From Campanula takesimana (Eukaryota; Streptophyta; Magnoliopsida; Asterales; Campanulaceae), in assembly GCA_026119855.1 (NCBI GenBank), contig JAOWBW010000147.1, positions 868,001-932,000 on the forward strand: a stretch of 64,000 nucleotides of DNA, written 5' to 3'. The translations under genes were made by a program, and so were the position numbers. The notes under the pieces were generated by a model, which saw only the letters and a program-made list of their open reading frames with translations, was not told the origin of the DNA and did not search any database. The stretch's first letter is position 1. Each line of letters begins with the position of its first letter. Of the stretch, positions 9,723 through 20,378 are shown in pieces.

Positions 9723-11117
9723 TGTTAGCTCCTAACTTATTGTTTTGGTGAAGATCGATCATTTAACTAACGGGTTAAAGTTAAGTGGTCTAAAATGTCA
9801 AGAGAGAAAGTTACAGAAGTTACACAAAGACACCTCCATATTTCCCATGGTTTTCAACAGTGATTTTCACCTCCTCTCGAAGCAGGAAAATTATCGATAT
9901 TAGACTCATTGGAAAGCTTATCCAATGAGGAATAAGAGTATGCAATCAGATTTTGCATTGGAGCTTCCGGTGGAAAGATATGTGCTATATACTCAAACGG
10001 AGCATAAATTGAGAAGGTGGTTAAGTGCAAATATCAAATTCTCTTATGAAACAATATTCCTCCAGCATTGTTTTCCTTGATGGGAAGCTTCTTTGTCGAC
10101 AATAAAGAAGAAATAAATTCTTCCCAAGACAACTTTCCACAAAACAAGGAATTGCGTTTGAAGACCAAAGACCAAGCATTGAAGACTTCACCCATTCCAT
10201 TAAACCTGCCCAACGGATACTTCCTCTTTTCCCCTATATATTGCAACCAAACTCCCCATTTACCAGTGTGTTCTCCCACACCAAAACCCTCCATCCCAGT
10301 AACTTTAGTGTGTGCAATAAACCCAATTTCACACACTAAGTTTCACACATTATGTAATGCTCCCAACAGCTATCCTCCCAACAGCTATCCTCCCAACAGC
10401 TTTCCTCCCAACAGCTATCTCCCCCATTTATCCCCTTACCCCTTTTAACTCGTTGACAATTAACCCAACCAACCTTGCACACATTAAGGGGGAACACCGA
10501 GCCAAAGCATTGCTTCCATCCGACAAATCAAGTGTCAATACGAGGAAGAACCACACCAACACCCATACTTTTCTCTCCCCTGTAATCTCTCTGCATATTG
10601 TTCTGCAAATTTGAGCATTTGCATAATACCCCTGCAAATTTTGTGCCCTTCGTGCACCCAGTTACAACCCACCTCAAGCCTAAGCTATCAACCAAGCTTA
10701 ATCGTTTTTCTTTTTAACTCTTGTAATTTTTCTTTTCTTTTTACAACCTTAGTCAAAAGGCTTCCTTAATTGTAATGACAATTAAGAAGAGGGGGTTCGG
10801 GGAACTTCCCTTTATCATTCATTGTAAGCTTATTAAGTAAGTGGATTATAGTGGATTGATCTCACTGTTGACTACAGTGGGGGTGGATGTAAGAGACGAG
10901 CTAAACCTCTGAACCACTTTAAAAACTCATTGTGTATCTTCTTCCCTTGTCTCTACACTTATACACACACTACACCTTGTCTATTTCATTTATTCTTTTT
11001 ATTATTCTCCGCTGCATAATTACTCTTCCTTTAATCTCTCAACAGCTAACTCCCAAACCAGTTAGCTGTTCAAGTTTTAACCTATCTGTTAATCTTAGTA
11101 AAAACATGGACCTTTCA
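9723..11117 (+). repeat. 3' LTR of the non-autonomous element
   Basis: TGTTAGCT...CCTTTCA. It is longer than the left LTR mainly because it has one more 16-bp CCTCCCAACAGCTATC-type unit (near 10362-10420). Confidence 0.88.
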
Positions 11118-11122
11118 AGTTT

Positions 11123-11843
11123 CATTACGTAGATTCATTGAAGTTTTAAATTGGAGTATAATTTATATAAAACTGCTTGTATTCATTTGCTAAAATTATC
11201 TTGCATGCTCAATATTACTTGCACACGAAAACATGCTGACGAAATCATACTTTCGGATGTTAGTCGTGTTTCCTGTAAGATTTATCTTAGTGAAATTGTA
11301 CTATTAGATGCAGGCCCGTCCAAAATTTGGGGCCCTTAAATTTTTTTTGGGGCCTGTGCTATTGGGATGCTTGCACATGGCCAAAACCGGGCCTAATCAG
11401 ATGCTAGTCTTTTTTCCTTTTTTGGTTAATCTTCACAATTCTCTGTGTTGATAATAGGCCTCCAAATCTTAAAGAACATAATTTTAATGTGCAACATTAT
11501 ATTTTGGGAAACGGCTTGAGGAAACCTTTGAACTCCGTTTTATTCTTTCATTAAATCATCAATATAATATCCTCTTTTAAATTTCTCTATAAAATTGGGC
11601 AAATATCAAACAATTTTTATAATTTTAACCACACAACTCTATTGATTCATCGAGTTTCTAATTAAATGTATGTATACGTAACAAGGTAATATTTTTTTTC
11701 AGTAATTAGAAGGTTATGGTTTTTGGTGGGGGGGGGGGGGAAGGAGCCCGACAGGGTCCCCCCACTTCCCTTTACTCCATAGGGCCTTCTTTAATAGGTT
11801 ATGAAAAGCCTTCCATTTCCGTCAAAGCAATCTTAACTTATTT
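11123..11843. other. Intergenic, possible hAT remnant
   Basis: No gene. Near 11312 the sequence GCAGGCCCGTCC followed by GGGGCC blocks (11330-11360, 11390) resembles degraded plant hAT ends, but there is no matching terminus or duplication. A G-run lies near 11729-11740. The last 50 bases are the leader of the duplicated exon 1. Confidence 0.35.
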
Positions 11844-11894
11844 ATGCTATCATCAAGATGGAGAATGCTGCTTTTGAGGCCTCCTGATTCAAAG
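11844..11894 (+). pseudogene. Extra copy of exon 1 of the small gene (B1)
   Basis: ATG to the splice donor AAG|GTAATT encodes MLSSRWRMLLLRPPDSK, the same as the exon 235 bp downstream. A new promoter-like region starts right after its donor, so this looks like a partial tandem duplication of promoter plus exon 1. It could still act as an alternative first exon. Confidence 0.55.
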
Positions 11895-11913
11895 GTAATT
11901 TTGATTTGTAAGA

Positions 11914-11937
11914 AAACCCTAACATCTATCTATAAAT
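11914..11937 (+). promoter_or_regulatory. Putative promoter of gene copy B
   Basis: AAAACCCTAAC (telo box) is followed by CTATAAAT (11930-11937), about 145 bp before the ATG at 12079. The same pair occurs at 63647-63671 before copy C. Confidence 0.5.
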
Positions 11938-12261
11938 GACTGGCAGCAGCACAGCCCCAAATCAAACATTTTAGCGGCTACCTCTCTATCTCTCCACCCT
12001 ATCCATTTCCCTTTGAATAAATTCAGCCTCTTTCTTTTGATCCAGATCTTGATCTGTCACAACAATCTTAACTTATTTATGCTATCATCAAGATGGAGAA
12101 TGCTGCTTTTGAGGCCACCTGATTCAAAGGTAATTTTGATTTGTATATTGGTTTCTTATATATCGATCACGAGATCTGCTTATCTCTCTTGTTATATTTG
12201 ATTTGACTACCAAAAAAATTACATTTCCCTTATCTGCTAGCACCATTGGATATGTTGTTTT

Positions 12262-14305
12262 TGTAACAACCGGCCCTTTTTGGCCAAATAATTATTTTAG
12301 TAAACTCTTTATTAATTAGTTATTATGTTGGGCTATTATAAATTAAGTTAGGGAATGGGTTTAATGTTGGCCCAAATGAATTAAAAACCCAATCAAATTT
12401 AAACCCTAAGTATATATATATACCCATAATAAACCCTTTCCCTCATTATTTATCACAAAAGAAAAGAAAAAGAGAGAGGTCGGGAAAGAGTGAGAGAGCG
12501 GCGTCAGAGAGGAGGCCGAGAGGGAGAAGGATCGGAGAAGAAGAAGAAGAGAGGAAGAAAAGGGGATCGAACCAAGGTAAACCTAATTCCCTAAATCTAA
12601 TTCCTCCGTCTAGTCTTGTCTAGTATTGATTTCAAAGTTGGAACCCTAACTCTAAGAAGATAAATTAGGGTTTGGGAAATTTAAAAGGATGATTATGAGG
12701 ATTATGGTTATGTTAATGGTGTGTAAACATATAGGTGTGTGTGTGAATGTGTACGTGTGTGCATGTGTGTGTGTAGTGTGTGCTGAATGTGTGCAGTGAG
12801 TGTGTGCAGCGTGTGTATGTGTTCTGTGTGTGTCGAGTGTGTGTGTTTGTGTATTAGGGTTTTGTATGTGTTTTTCCAAGGTGAAATTAGTGCGTGAACA
12901 GTAACGTGAATAGTGATTTTACGTGCTGTGAATAGTGATTTTACGTGCTGTGAACAGTGATTTTACGCGCTGTGAATAGAGTCTGTGAATAGTAATTTCA
13001 TAAGCTGGGAATAGTGTTTTAATTAGGATTAATGCAACCCTAAAACTTATTATTGGGAATTGAATTAATATAACCCTAAGGGTAATTGAGTAATCCGAAA
13101 GGGGTATTTTGGGAACGCAAATAACGGGTAGAACGAACCCTAACCAAGGTTTAAGATGATGAACTCGTGAAGTTAAGAAAGTAAAATAAAGCCTAATGGG
13201 GACGGAGAATTAAAGTAATTCATGTTCCTAAGAAAGCCGTGTTTGCGTGTTTGTAGATTTTGCACGTGAATTTGCGAAGCGAAGACTGCAAGGCTAAGGT
13301 AAGGGATTACGATCCTTAGTTCTTGATGTCTCTATCCTTTAATGTAGGATTCCTATATATTCTTTCATGAGTAGTTACCTAGTGGCGGTAACATTTGAAT
13401 TCTTAAAAGTTGTGAACGCCTTTTTAATGTTCCTACCCCTTGACATGTTTTAAATCAATGGGTACCAAAATATATCTTTGAAATTGTATGGTGTTCTCGT
13501 ACCTTGAACACTAAGTTGAAACCTTGCTATATCTTAATGTGGTATAGACATTCGCTTACTTTGCTATATCTTAATGTGGTATAGACATTCGCTTACTTCG
13601 CTGTATCTCAATGTGGTATAGACGGACTAAGTAGGTTAATCTAGTTGAAATGAAAAAGAACTAGACTTTGGTACTGCTTAAATGAAGTAGTTGATTATCA
13701 TGATAAATCTTACCTAAATGCTCTGATCAGGCATTGCACCTGAAATGGTGACGATATCTTGGAATTGACGGACTTGAAAGTAAATGCCACCCTTCTTTTG
13801 AAAAATGTTATTGTTAACTGTTTGAATCTTAGCGGTTAACTCAATATTTAAATGAAAGCTCATCCTTGAAAATACTATCATTGTTTCGTTCTTCCGGTCA
13901 TCTCTCCTTAGAAACCGGAGAGATCCCGTATGAACTTACTGAGCATTGTTCGCTCACCCCTTCCATAATATTTGCTCTCCAGGATATAAATAGGAGGAGG
14001 TCTCGATGGACAAAAGAGGAGTTGTTAAGGTGATAATGAAGACCTTGACGATGAAGATTGAAGGAAGTCTTTTAGTAGTAGTTAGAAAGAACTATTTACG
14101 AATGTTTATTTAAATGATGGTTATAATTAGCCGTAGGAGTTTTGAAAGACAATTAATTCGCTTCCGTTATTTATTTTGAATAGTGGTTAGAGATACTAGC
14201 CGTTGATGTTTGAATTATTGTTTAAGACCGTTGTTTTCCCGCGTTTGGGGACGGGTTTTATTAAAGGATATTATATTATAACACTCCGAAATTCGGGGTG
14301 TTACA
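12262..14305 (+). repeat. 5' LTR of the Tekay element
   Basis: TGTAACAACC...GGTGTTACA. It contains a TATA run (12411-12422), a TG-rich tract (12732-12856), four TGAATAGTGATTTTACG-type units near 12903-12985, and three 37-bp units starting at 13524, 13561 and 13598. Confidence 0.96.
12411..12422 (+). promoter_or_regulatory. TATA box of the Tekay LTR
   Basis: TATATATATATA, 150 bp into the LTR and followed by CCCATAATAAACCC; this is the likely Pol II promoter of the element. The 3' LTR carries the same sequence. Confidence 0.55.
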
Positions 14306-14307
14306 GT

Positions 14308-14319
14308 TGGTATCAGAGC
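14308..14319 (+). other. Primer binding site (initiator tRNA-Met type)
   Basis: TGGTATCAGAGC lies two bases after the 5' LTR. Confidence 0.93.
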
Positions 14320-14430
14320 TCCGGTTTAGGTTTACATGGGAGACTATAGAAAGAAGTTAAGACTATGAGGATAAATAGTACTTAACATAGATTGGGCTTT
14401 AGAACTCTGATAAGAAAGATAGTACTTTTG

Positions 14431-14525
14431 AGGAAACTTTCTAAATTAGGAAACTTTCTAAGTTGAGGAACTTTCCAAATAAGGAAACTTACTATTTTGG
14501 GAAAGAACCTAAGATAGGAAACGTC
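14431..14525 (+). repeat. AGGAAACTTTCTAA repeats in the Tekay leader
   Basis: About six imperfect units of 16-18 bp with core AGGAAACTTTC lie in the untranslated leader between the primer site and the extra ORF. Function unknown. Confidence 0.7.
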
Positions 14526-14618
14526 TTTTTTTTATGTTTTTCTTTTATATGCTTAAGATGACGGTTATTTGACTTTAAGTATGTGATTCTAACGTTGATC
14601 GTGTCCAAATTATAGGAA

Positions 14619-15200
14619 ATGAACGGACTTAAGGACAAGATGATGAAGAATTTGAGGCATAAGACACCGAAAGAAAGGGCAGCTCTGAGGCATGCATGGA
14701 CTGTCAGAAAGCTCAAGAAGCAGCTTAAACATGAAGAGAAGAAAACAGACGCTACGTTTGAGCGATGGATGTATACTAGGGAAAGGTGGCATAAAGCGGT
14801 AGATGAAGTGGAGAAGCTAAAAGAGGCTGTGAATAAGCAGGACGTGTATGAAGCCTCGATAAGGGAAGAATATTACAGAAATTACTACAAGGTCCCAGAA
14901 CTTGAGGAAGCACCCAATGTGGGGGAAATGGGAGCCAATGAGGAGATAGAGGAACTAGAAGAGGAAGAAGCGGTAGAGATAGAGGTCATAGTGGAGGGCA
15001 ACGAAGCTGCCCCAATTGTGATCGAAGATGAGGAAGAACTGGAGGAAGCACCGGTTCGTAGGCCGAGAGGAAGGCCAAGAGGTTCAAAGAGTGCACCAAG
15101 GGTCCCTAGTGGAAGGCCTAGGGGAAGGCCTAGGAAGAATGTAGGCCGTGATAGAGGAACGAAATTTAGAATTTTTTTTATTCTTAGTATTAATAGCTAG
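14619..15200 (+). CDS. Extra ORF before gag: coiled-coil, acidic, AT-hook protein
   Basis: This 193-residue frame lies in the leader of the Tekay element, 623 bp before gag. Residues about 1-45 are strongly basic; 30-90 are rich in K, E, L and A in a coiled-coil-like pattern; 95-145 are very acidic; and the C-terminus carries two AT-hook motifs, RRPRGRPRGSK (147-157) and GRPRGRPRK (165-173). AT hooks bind the minor groove of AT-rich DNA (established). The usual Tekay element has only gag-pol after the leader; extra ORFs upstream of gag are known in Ogre/Tat elements, but I do not know one with AT hooks in a chromovirus. It lacks stops and sits in a near-pristine element, so it is probably expressed. 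A role in nuclear targeting, chromatin tethering or escape from silencing is inference. Confidence 0.8.
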   Translation: MNGLKDKMMKNLRHKTPKERAALRHAWTVRKLKKQLKHEEKKTDATFERWMYTRERWHKAVDEVEKLKEAVNKQDVYEASIREEYYRNYYKVPELEEAPNVGEMGANEEIEELEEEEAVEIEVIVEGNEAAPIVIEDEEELEEAPVRRPRGRPRGSKSAPRVPSGRPRGRPRKNVGRDRGTKFRIFFILSINS

Positions 15201-15380
15201 CTTAGTCAGTTAGATTCTTTTAGTAGAACTCTCGTTTTGTTTGAATTCCAAAATTCTTTTAATAAAATTATTGAAGTTATTTTAGCATATAGTCTTGTAA
15301 ATTGTCTTGTTTTAAAGTTGTGGCAAACGAACTAACTAAAACAAGAAATAGTGGTCAAATGAAAAGATCATGAATGAAAT

Positions 15381-15731
15381 TGGCTTAGTGAAACAGCCAA
15401 GTGAAAGTTAGTTTCGGTCAGAGTAGAATGATTGAAACAAGCATAAGCGGCCTAATGAAATGGCCAAGGCAAAGAAGTACCAAAGAAATCTTTTGAAATG
15501 AATGTATGATTGGTCGGGGAAGACGGCCAAATATAACCGAAAGTATGGTCTAGTGAAATGACCTATGAAAGTAAATCAAGATTCATAGAAAGAAATAATA
15601 AAGATAGGGGTATAATGAGACCCAAGAAATGTAGTAAAATTTACTATAATAAGAAAGTGTTGGCTTAGTAAACGGCCATAGGTCTAAGTGAATGACCTTT
15701 ATTTAGATAACAAGCCTAGTAAGGCGACCTC
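15381..15731 (+). promoter_or_regulatory. Array of eight small covarying hairpins upstream of gag
   Basis: Short stems of 4-5 bp flank loops, several of which share TARTGAAA-like cores. The hairpins are at 15381-15399 (TGGCT/AGCCA), 15449-15465 (GGCC/GGCC), 15511-15529 (TGGTC/GGCCA, one G-U), 15547-15563 (GGTC/GACC), 15608-15623 (GGGT/ACCC), 15661-15678 (TGGC/GCCA), 15681-15697 (GGTC/GACC) and 15714-15725 (GCCT/AGGC). Both arms of each stem change together from unit to unit, which is what selection on RNA pairing would leave. They end about 100 nt before the gag start, so packaging or translation control is plausible (inference). Confidence 0.6.
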
Positions 15732-15823
15732 AGTGTATGTTGTGAAAGTAAAAGTATAAAGTACGCGAGAGCGTGTAAAACGTTTTGTATTCGCAGTACT
15801 AATAGATATCCTGTTATCCTCAG

Positions 15824-18800
15824 ATGTCGAGGAACAACAGAAGGAGCAATGCTGGAAACGATGGTGGACAAGATCCCAACATGACTAACTTACTTCAGAC
15901 ATTAGCTCAGACAATGGCTGGAATCGGCCAAGTAGTGCAAGGATTGGCAACTCAGCAGCAGCAACCACAACCTCAACCAGTGACACAGAGAGATCCTCTT
16001 GAGTCATTTCAGAAAAGAAACCCAGAGTCATTCTCTGGGGAGCCAAAAGATAAGCCAGAGGATTGGATAAAAGACATGGAGAAGATTTTTGAGACGTTGA
16101 CTTGCACAACGGAACAACAGGTGGTGTTTGCAACGTTCATGTTTAAAGGGAAGGCTCTTAAATGGTGGGAAGCCGAAAAGAGAGCATCAGCTGCGCGTGG
16201 AGATGAGGCCTTCACGTGGAACAGGTTTAAGACGGTGTTTTATGAGAAGTATTACCCCGCAAGTGTCCGCAATGAGAAAGTAGCGGAGTTCCTGATGCTG
16301 ACTCAGGGTAGCATGACCGTAGATGATTACTGCGCTAAGTTCACGGAGCTGCTGGAATTCGCTCCGACTTTCTTTGATAACGAGGTGCAGAAAGCCCGTA
16401 AGTTTGAAGCGGGATTGAGTGACCACATAAGGTTCAGGATTACACCTTTAATGCTGCCAACATACAGTGACATTGTGGACCGGGCAAGGTTGGTAGAGAA
16501 AGAATCTGATAATTACCGCAGCAAGAAAGAGGAAAAGAAGAAAGCCATTGAAAAGGAATCGACTGGATGGAAAGGAAGTTCCGGAGGATGGAACCGAGAT
16601 GGGGGTAACAAGCGAAAGGCCAGTGATGATAATCGTGGGAAAGAAGGTACTGGGAATAAGTATCAGAACAAGGGCTTCAATAACCGCCGAGATGGAGACA
16701 AAAATGATACTCGTGATAAGGGGACGGGCGAGAAGTGTCAGTCCTGCCAGGGAAGGCACAAAACCGAAGACTGCTGGTTCAAGGAAAAGAAATGCTACAA
16801 CTGCGACAAGATGGGACACCCGTATTGGAAATGCCCAGAACCAAAGAAGAACAACAATGCACAGGGAGCTAAGGATGGCGACAAGGACAAGGGTGGAGGC
16901 CGTGGTCGTGTGTTCACTATGACGGCTAGAGATGCAAGAGCTTCAAACGATCTGGTAGCAGGTACTCTTCGACTCTGCCTTCGAAATATATATGCTTTGA
17001 TTGATACGGGCGCTACGCACTCCGTTATTAGTACGCGAGTGGCGAAGCAAATGAAATTGAAATCTGAAGAATTAGAGACACCTCTAGTAATAGATACACC
17101 TACTAGAGAATCGATTCCTATTGTGTCTATATATAGAAAGTGCCCGTTAAGCATAGGCGAAATGGAACTAGAGGTTGATTTGATCGAATTAGAGATGGGA
17201 GAGTTTGATGTGATCTTAGGGATGGACTGGTTATCTGCATACCATGCCCATGTTGACTGTTTTAAGAAGGAAGTTCACTTTAGGTTGCCATCTGGTGAAG
17301 AGTTTTGTTTTCAAGGCATGAAGCCTAGAACCAGATTGGACTTCATCTCTGTGATGAGGGCTCGCAGGTTGCTAAGGAAAGGATGTGAAGGGTTTTTGGC
17401 TTACGTGGGAAAAACCGATAGTGGGGAGATTAATATAGAATCTTTGTCAGTAGTTAGAGAATTTGCAGATGTGTTTCCAGAGGAATTGCCTGGTATACCA
17501 CCAGAGAGGGAAGTGGAGTTCTCTATCGATTTGGCACCAGAAACCGCGCCAATATCAAAGGCACCTTACAGAATGGCTCCGGCAGAATTGAAAGAGCTAA
17601 AAGAGCAACTACAAGAACTGTTGGATAAGGGTCTGATTAGACCAAGTGTATCGCCATGGGGTGCACCTGTATTATTCGTGAAGAAGAAGGATGGGTCAAT
17701 GAGAATGTGTATCGACTATAGAGAATTGAACCACGTGACGGTAAGGAATCAGTACCCATTACCCAGGATTGATGACTTATTCGACCAACTTCGGGGAGCG
17801 TGTTACTTTTCGAAGATAGATTTGAGGTCTGGTTATCATCAGTTGAGGGTGAAAAAGGAAGATATTGCGAAGACGGCCTTTAGGACAAGGTATGGTCACT
17901 ACGAGTTTTTGGTGATGCCTTTTGGGTTGACTAATGCGCCTGCTGCATTTATGGAGTTGATGAATAGGGTAATTCAGGAACTTCTGGACAAATGTGTCAT
18001 AGTATTCATTGATGATATTCTAGTCTACTCAAGGACTAAGGAGGAGTACGAGGAGCAATTGAGGTTAGTGTTACAAATCTTAAGGGAACAACAATTGTAT
18101 GCTAAGTTCAAGAAGTGCGAATTCTGGTTGGAAAAAGTAGCGTTCTTAGGCCATGTTATATCTAAGGAGGGGGTAGAAGTGGACCCGACAAAGATAGAGG
18201 CTATCGTGAACTGGGAGAGGCCTACTACTATTAGTGAAATAAGGAGCTTTTTGGGTTTGGCTGGTTACTATAGGAGATTCGTTGAAGGTTTCTCTAAATT
18301 ATCTGTGCCATTGACAAGACTGACTCAAAAAGGAGTAAAATACGTTTGGTCGGAGGAGTGTGAGAGGAGTTTTCAAGAGTTGAAGCGACGATTGGTGTCT
18401 GCACCCGTTCTTACATTACCCTCTGGATCAGACGGGTTTGTGATTTATAGCGATGCGTCGATTAAGGGATTAGGCTGCGTGTTAATGCAAAGTGACAAGG
18501 TTATAGCATATGCATCGAGACAATTGAAGGTCCATGAAAAGAACTACCCGACTCATGATCTAGAATTAGCCGCGGTAGTATTTGCATTGAAGATTTGGAG
18601 ACATTACTTATATGGGACGACATGCCAAATTTATACGGATCATAAGAGTCTTAAGTACATCTTTACTCAGAAAGAACTTAACATGAGGCAAAGGCGATGG
18701 CTCGAATTATTAAAAGACTATGATTGTGAAATCTTATATCATCCTGGGAAAGCCAATAAGGTGGCAGATGCGCTAAGTAGGAAGAATCATGGAACCCTAG

Positions 18801-20335
18801 CGACGTTAAAGCCTAAGGAGGTAAGTACGTGGAGTCGTATTGAGATGTTAGGCGTGAAGGTAAGAGTTCAAGGCTACATGGCACACTTGAGTGTACAGCC
18901 TACGCTGTTGGATAGAATCAAAATAGCGCAAGTAACTGATGAAGAAGTGAGCAAAGTACGTGCAAACTTAGTGGAAGGGAAATGGAAGGACTTTCGTATG
19001 GGAGAAGACGGAATTGTGAGGTACCAATCAAGGATTTGGGTGCCAAGCAACGAAGACATCAAAAGAGAGATTTTAAATGAAGCTCACTGTTCGAGGTTTT
19101 CTGTGCATCCGGGAAGCACAAAAATGTATAGAGATCTGAGGGAATCTTATTGGTGGAATCATATGAAGGGAGATGTGGCAGAATTTGTGTCAAGATGTTT
19201 AGTGTGTCAACAAGTAAAAAGTGAGCATCAAAGGCCTGCAGGATTATTACAGTCGTTACCTATCCCTGAATGGAAGTGGGAACACATAGCTATGGATCTG
19301 GTGGTTGGATTACCGAAGACGTTGAAAGGGTATAACGCAATTTGGGTGATAGTAGATAGGCTCACTAAATCGGCCCACTTTCTGGCAATCAAGGTGACAG
19401 ATTCGCTAGAAAAGATGGCTAAGTTGTATATTGATGAGATTGTAAGGTTGCATGGGATACCGGTGACAATAGTGTCTGATAGAGATGCGCGATTCACGTC
19501 AAAATTTTGGAAAAGTTTGCAACAAGCTTTGGGGACTGAGTTGACAATGAGTACAGCTTTTCACCCGCAGACCGATGGGCAATCAGAGAGAACTATTCAG
19601 ACATTGGAAGATATGTTAAGGGCTACATCGTTGGATTGGCAAGGGACTTGGGATGAACATTTGCCATTAGTAGAGTTCGCGTATAATAACAGTTTCCATG
19701 CTAGTATTGGAATGGCACCGTACGAGGCACTGTATGGGCGAAAGTGTAGATCACCGACTTGTTGGGACGAAGTAGGTGAAAGGAAGTTGACTGGACCTGA
19801 AATCGTCCAAGTGACGGCGGACAAAGTGCAACAGATAAGGAATTGGTTGTTGACCGCTCAGAGTAGACAGAAATCTTATGCCGATCGTAGGAGGCGTGAT
19901 TTAGAATTTCTAATAGGGGATAGAGTGTTTTTGAAAATCTCGCCAACTAAAGGAGTTATGAGATTCCGTATTCGCGGGAAGCTAAGCCCGAGGTACGTGG
20001 GACCGTTCGAAATTTTGGAAAGAATTGGAGCGGTGGCTTATAAATTAGCCTTACCGCCGGTACTAGCGGGAGTGCATAATGTGTTCCATGTATCGATGTT
20101 AAGGAAGTACATTTCCGACCCAAGCCATGTGATCGAGTATAAGCAGCTTAGAGTTCGAGCTGATCTAAGCTATGATGAAAGGCCCGTAAAGATTGTCGAC
20201 CGCAAGGATCAGATGTTAAGGAAAAGAGTGATCCCTTATGTAAAGGTACAATGGAGCAACCATACAGAAAGAGAAGCTACATGGGAGCTCGAGAGCGAGA
20301 TGCGAGAAACGTATCCCGACTTATTTTCAGAATGA
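15824..20335 (+). CDS. gag-pol: Gag-Pol polyprotein of the Tekay chromovirus
   Basis: The frame has 1503 residues without a stop. The gag domain covers about residues 55-290. A CX2CX3HX4C zinc-knuckle-like motif begins at 305, and the canonical knuckle CYNCDKMGHPYWKC spans about 323-336. The aspartic protease has DTGA at 394. Reverse transcriptase has FIDD with Asp 730-731. RNase H has YSDAS with Asp 877. The integrase HHCC zinc motif starts near His 1088, and the D,D(35)E residues are Asp 1158, Asp 1219 and Glu 1255. The GPF motif is near 1393, and a chromodomain lies at about 1440-1500 ending EATWELESEMRETYPDLF. That C-terminus and the domain order are typical of the Tekay lineage. The polyprotein carries out reverse transcription and integration. 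All catalytic residues I looked for are present. The start is the first ATG of the frame. Confidence 0.96.
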   Translation: MSRNNRRSNAGNDGGQDPNMTNLLQTLAQTMAGIGQVVQGLATQQQQPQPQPVTQRDPLESFQKRNPESFSGEPKDKPEDWIKDMEKIFETLTCTTEQQVVFATFMFKGKALKWWEAEKRASAARGDEAFTWNRFKTVFYEKYYPASVRNEKVAEFLMLTQGSMTVDDYCAKFTELLEFAPTFFDNEVQKARKFEAGLSDHIRFRITPLMLPTYSDIVDRARLVEKESDNYRSKKEEKKKAIEKESTGWKGSSGGWNRDGGNKRKASDDNRGKEGTGNKYQNKGFNNRRDGDKNDTRDKGTGEKCQSCQGRHKTEDCWFKEKKCYNCDKMGHPYWKCPEPKKNNNAQGAKDGDKDKGGGRGRVFTMTARDARASNDLVAGTLRLCLRNIYALIDTGATHSVISTRVAKQMKLKSEELETPLVIDTPTRESIPIVSIYRKCPLSIGEMELEVDLIELEMGEFDVILGMDWLSAYHAHVDCFKKEVHFRLPSGEEFCFQGMKPRTRLDFISVMRARRLLRKGCEGFLAYVGKTDSGEINIESLSVVREFADVFPEELPGIPPEREVEFSIDLAPETAPISKAPYRMAPAELKELKEQLQELLDKGLIRPSVSPWGAPVLFVKKKDGSMRMCIDYRELNHVTVRNQYPLPRIDDLFDQLRGACYFSKIDLRSGYHQLRVKKEDIAKTAFRTRYGHYEFLVMPFGLTNAPAAFMELMNRVIQELLDKCVIVFIDDILVYSRTKEEYEEQLRLVLQILREQQLYAKFKKCEFWLEKVAFLGHVISKEGVEVDPTKIEAIVNWERPTTISEIRSFLGLAGYYRRFVEGFSKLSVPLTRLTQKGVKYVWSEECERSFQELKRRLVSAPVLTLPSGSDGFVIYSDASIKGLGCVLMQSDKVIAYASRQLKVHEKNYPTHDLELAAVVFALKIWRHYLYGTTCQIYTDHKSLKYIFTQKELNMRQRRWLELLKDYDCEILYHPGKANKVADALSRKNHGTLATLKPKEVSTWSRIEMLGVKVRVQGYMAHLSVQPTLLDRIKIAQVTDEEVSKVRANLVEGKWKDFRMGEDGIVRYQSRIWVPSNEDIKREILNEAHCSRFSVHPGSTKMYRDLRESYWWNHMKGDVAEFVSRCLVCQQVKSEHQRPAGLLQSLPIPEWKWEHIAMDLVVGLPKTLKGYNAIWVIVDRLTKSAHFLAIKVTDSLEKMAKLYIDEIVRLHGIPVTIVSDRDARFTSKFWKSLQQALGTELTMSTAFHPQTDGQSERTIQTLEDMLRATSLDWQGTWDEHLPLVEFAYNNSFHASIGMAPYEALYGRKCRSPTCWDEVGERKLTGPEIVQVTADKVQQIRNWLLTAQSRQKSYADRRRRDLEFLIGDRVFLKISPTKGVMRFRIRGKLSPRYVGPFEILERIGAVAYKLALPPVLAGVHNVFHVSMLRKYISDPSHVIEYKQLRVRADLSYDERPVKIVDRKDQMLRKRVIPYVKVQWSNHTEREATWELESEMRETYPDLFSE

Positions 20336-20378
20336 CGAGTTCGGTTTGGAGGACCAAACCCTTTTAAGGAGGTAAGAA

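Larger units (their letters stand above)
6817..11117 (+). mobile_element. Large non-autonomous LTR element, Sirevirus-related
   Basis: LTRs of 1382 and 1395 bp flank 1524 bp of internal sequence. A perfect target duplication AGTTT is present at 6812-6816 and 11118-11122. The initiator-Met primer site TGGTATCAGAGC is at 8201-8212, and a purine tract (AATGGGGAAAT) precedes the right LTR. There is no gag or pol. The LTR 3' portion (about 7930-8198) reads in parallel with the Sirevirus S2 LTR, including GGGGGTGGATGTAAGAGA and the terminal CCTTTCA, so it is best seen as a non-autonomous relative of that family. It lies between gene copies A and B. Confidence 0.88.

Noticed and set aside
12652..12879. 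75-codon histidine/threonine-rich minus-strand frame (also at 20769-20996)
   Set aside because: It is the translation of the TG-repeat in the Tekay LTR and has no gene-like features.
15885..19946. Several minus-strand frames of 60-125 codons under gag-pol
   Set aside because: They are shadows of the strongly coding plus-strand frame.
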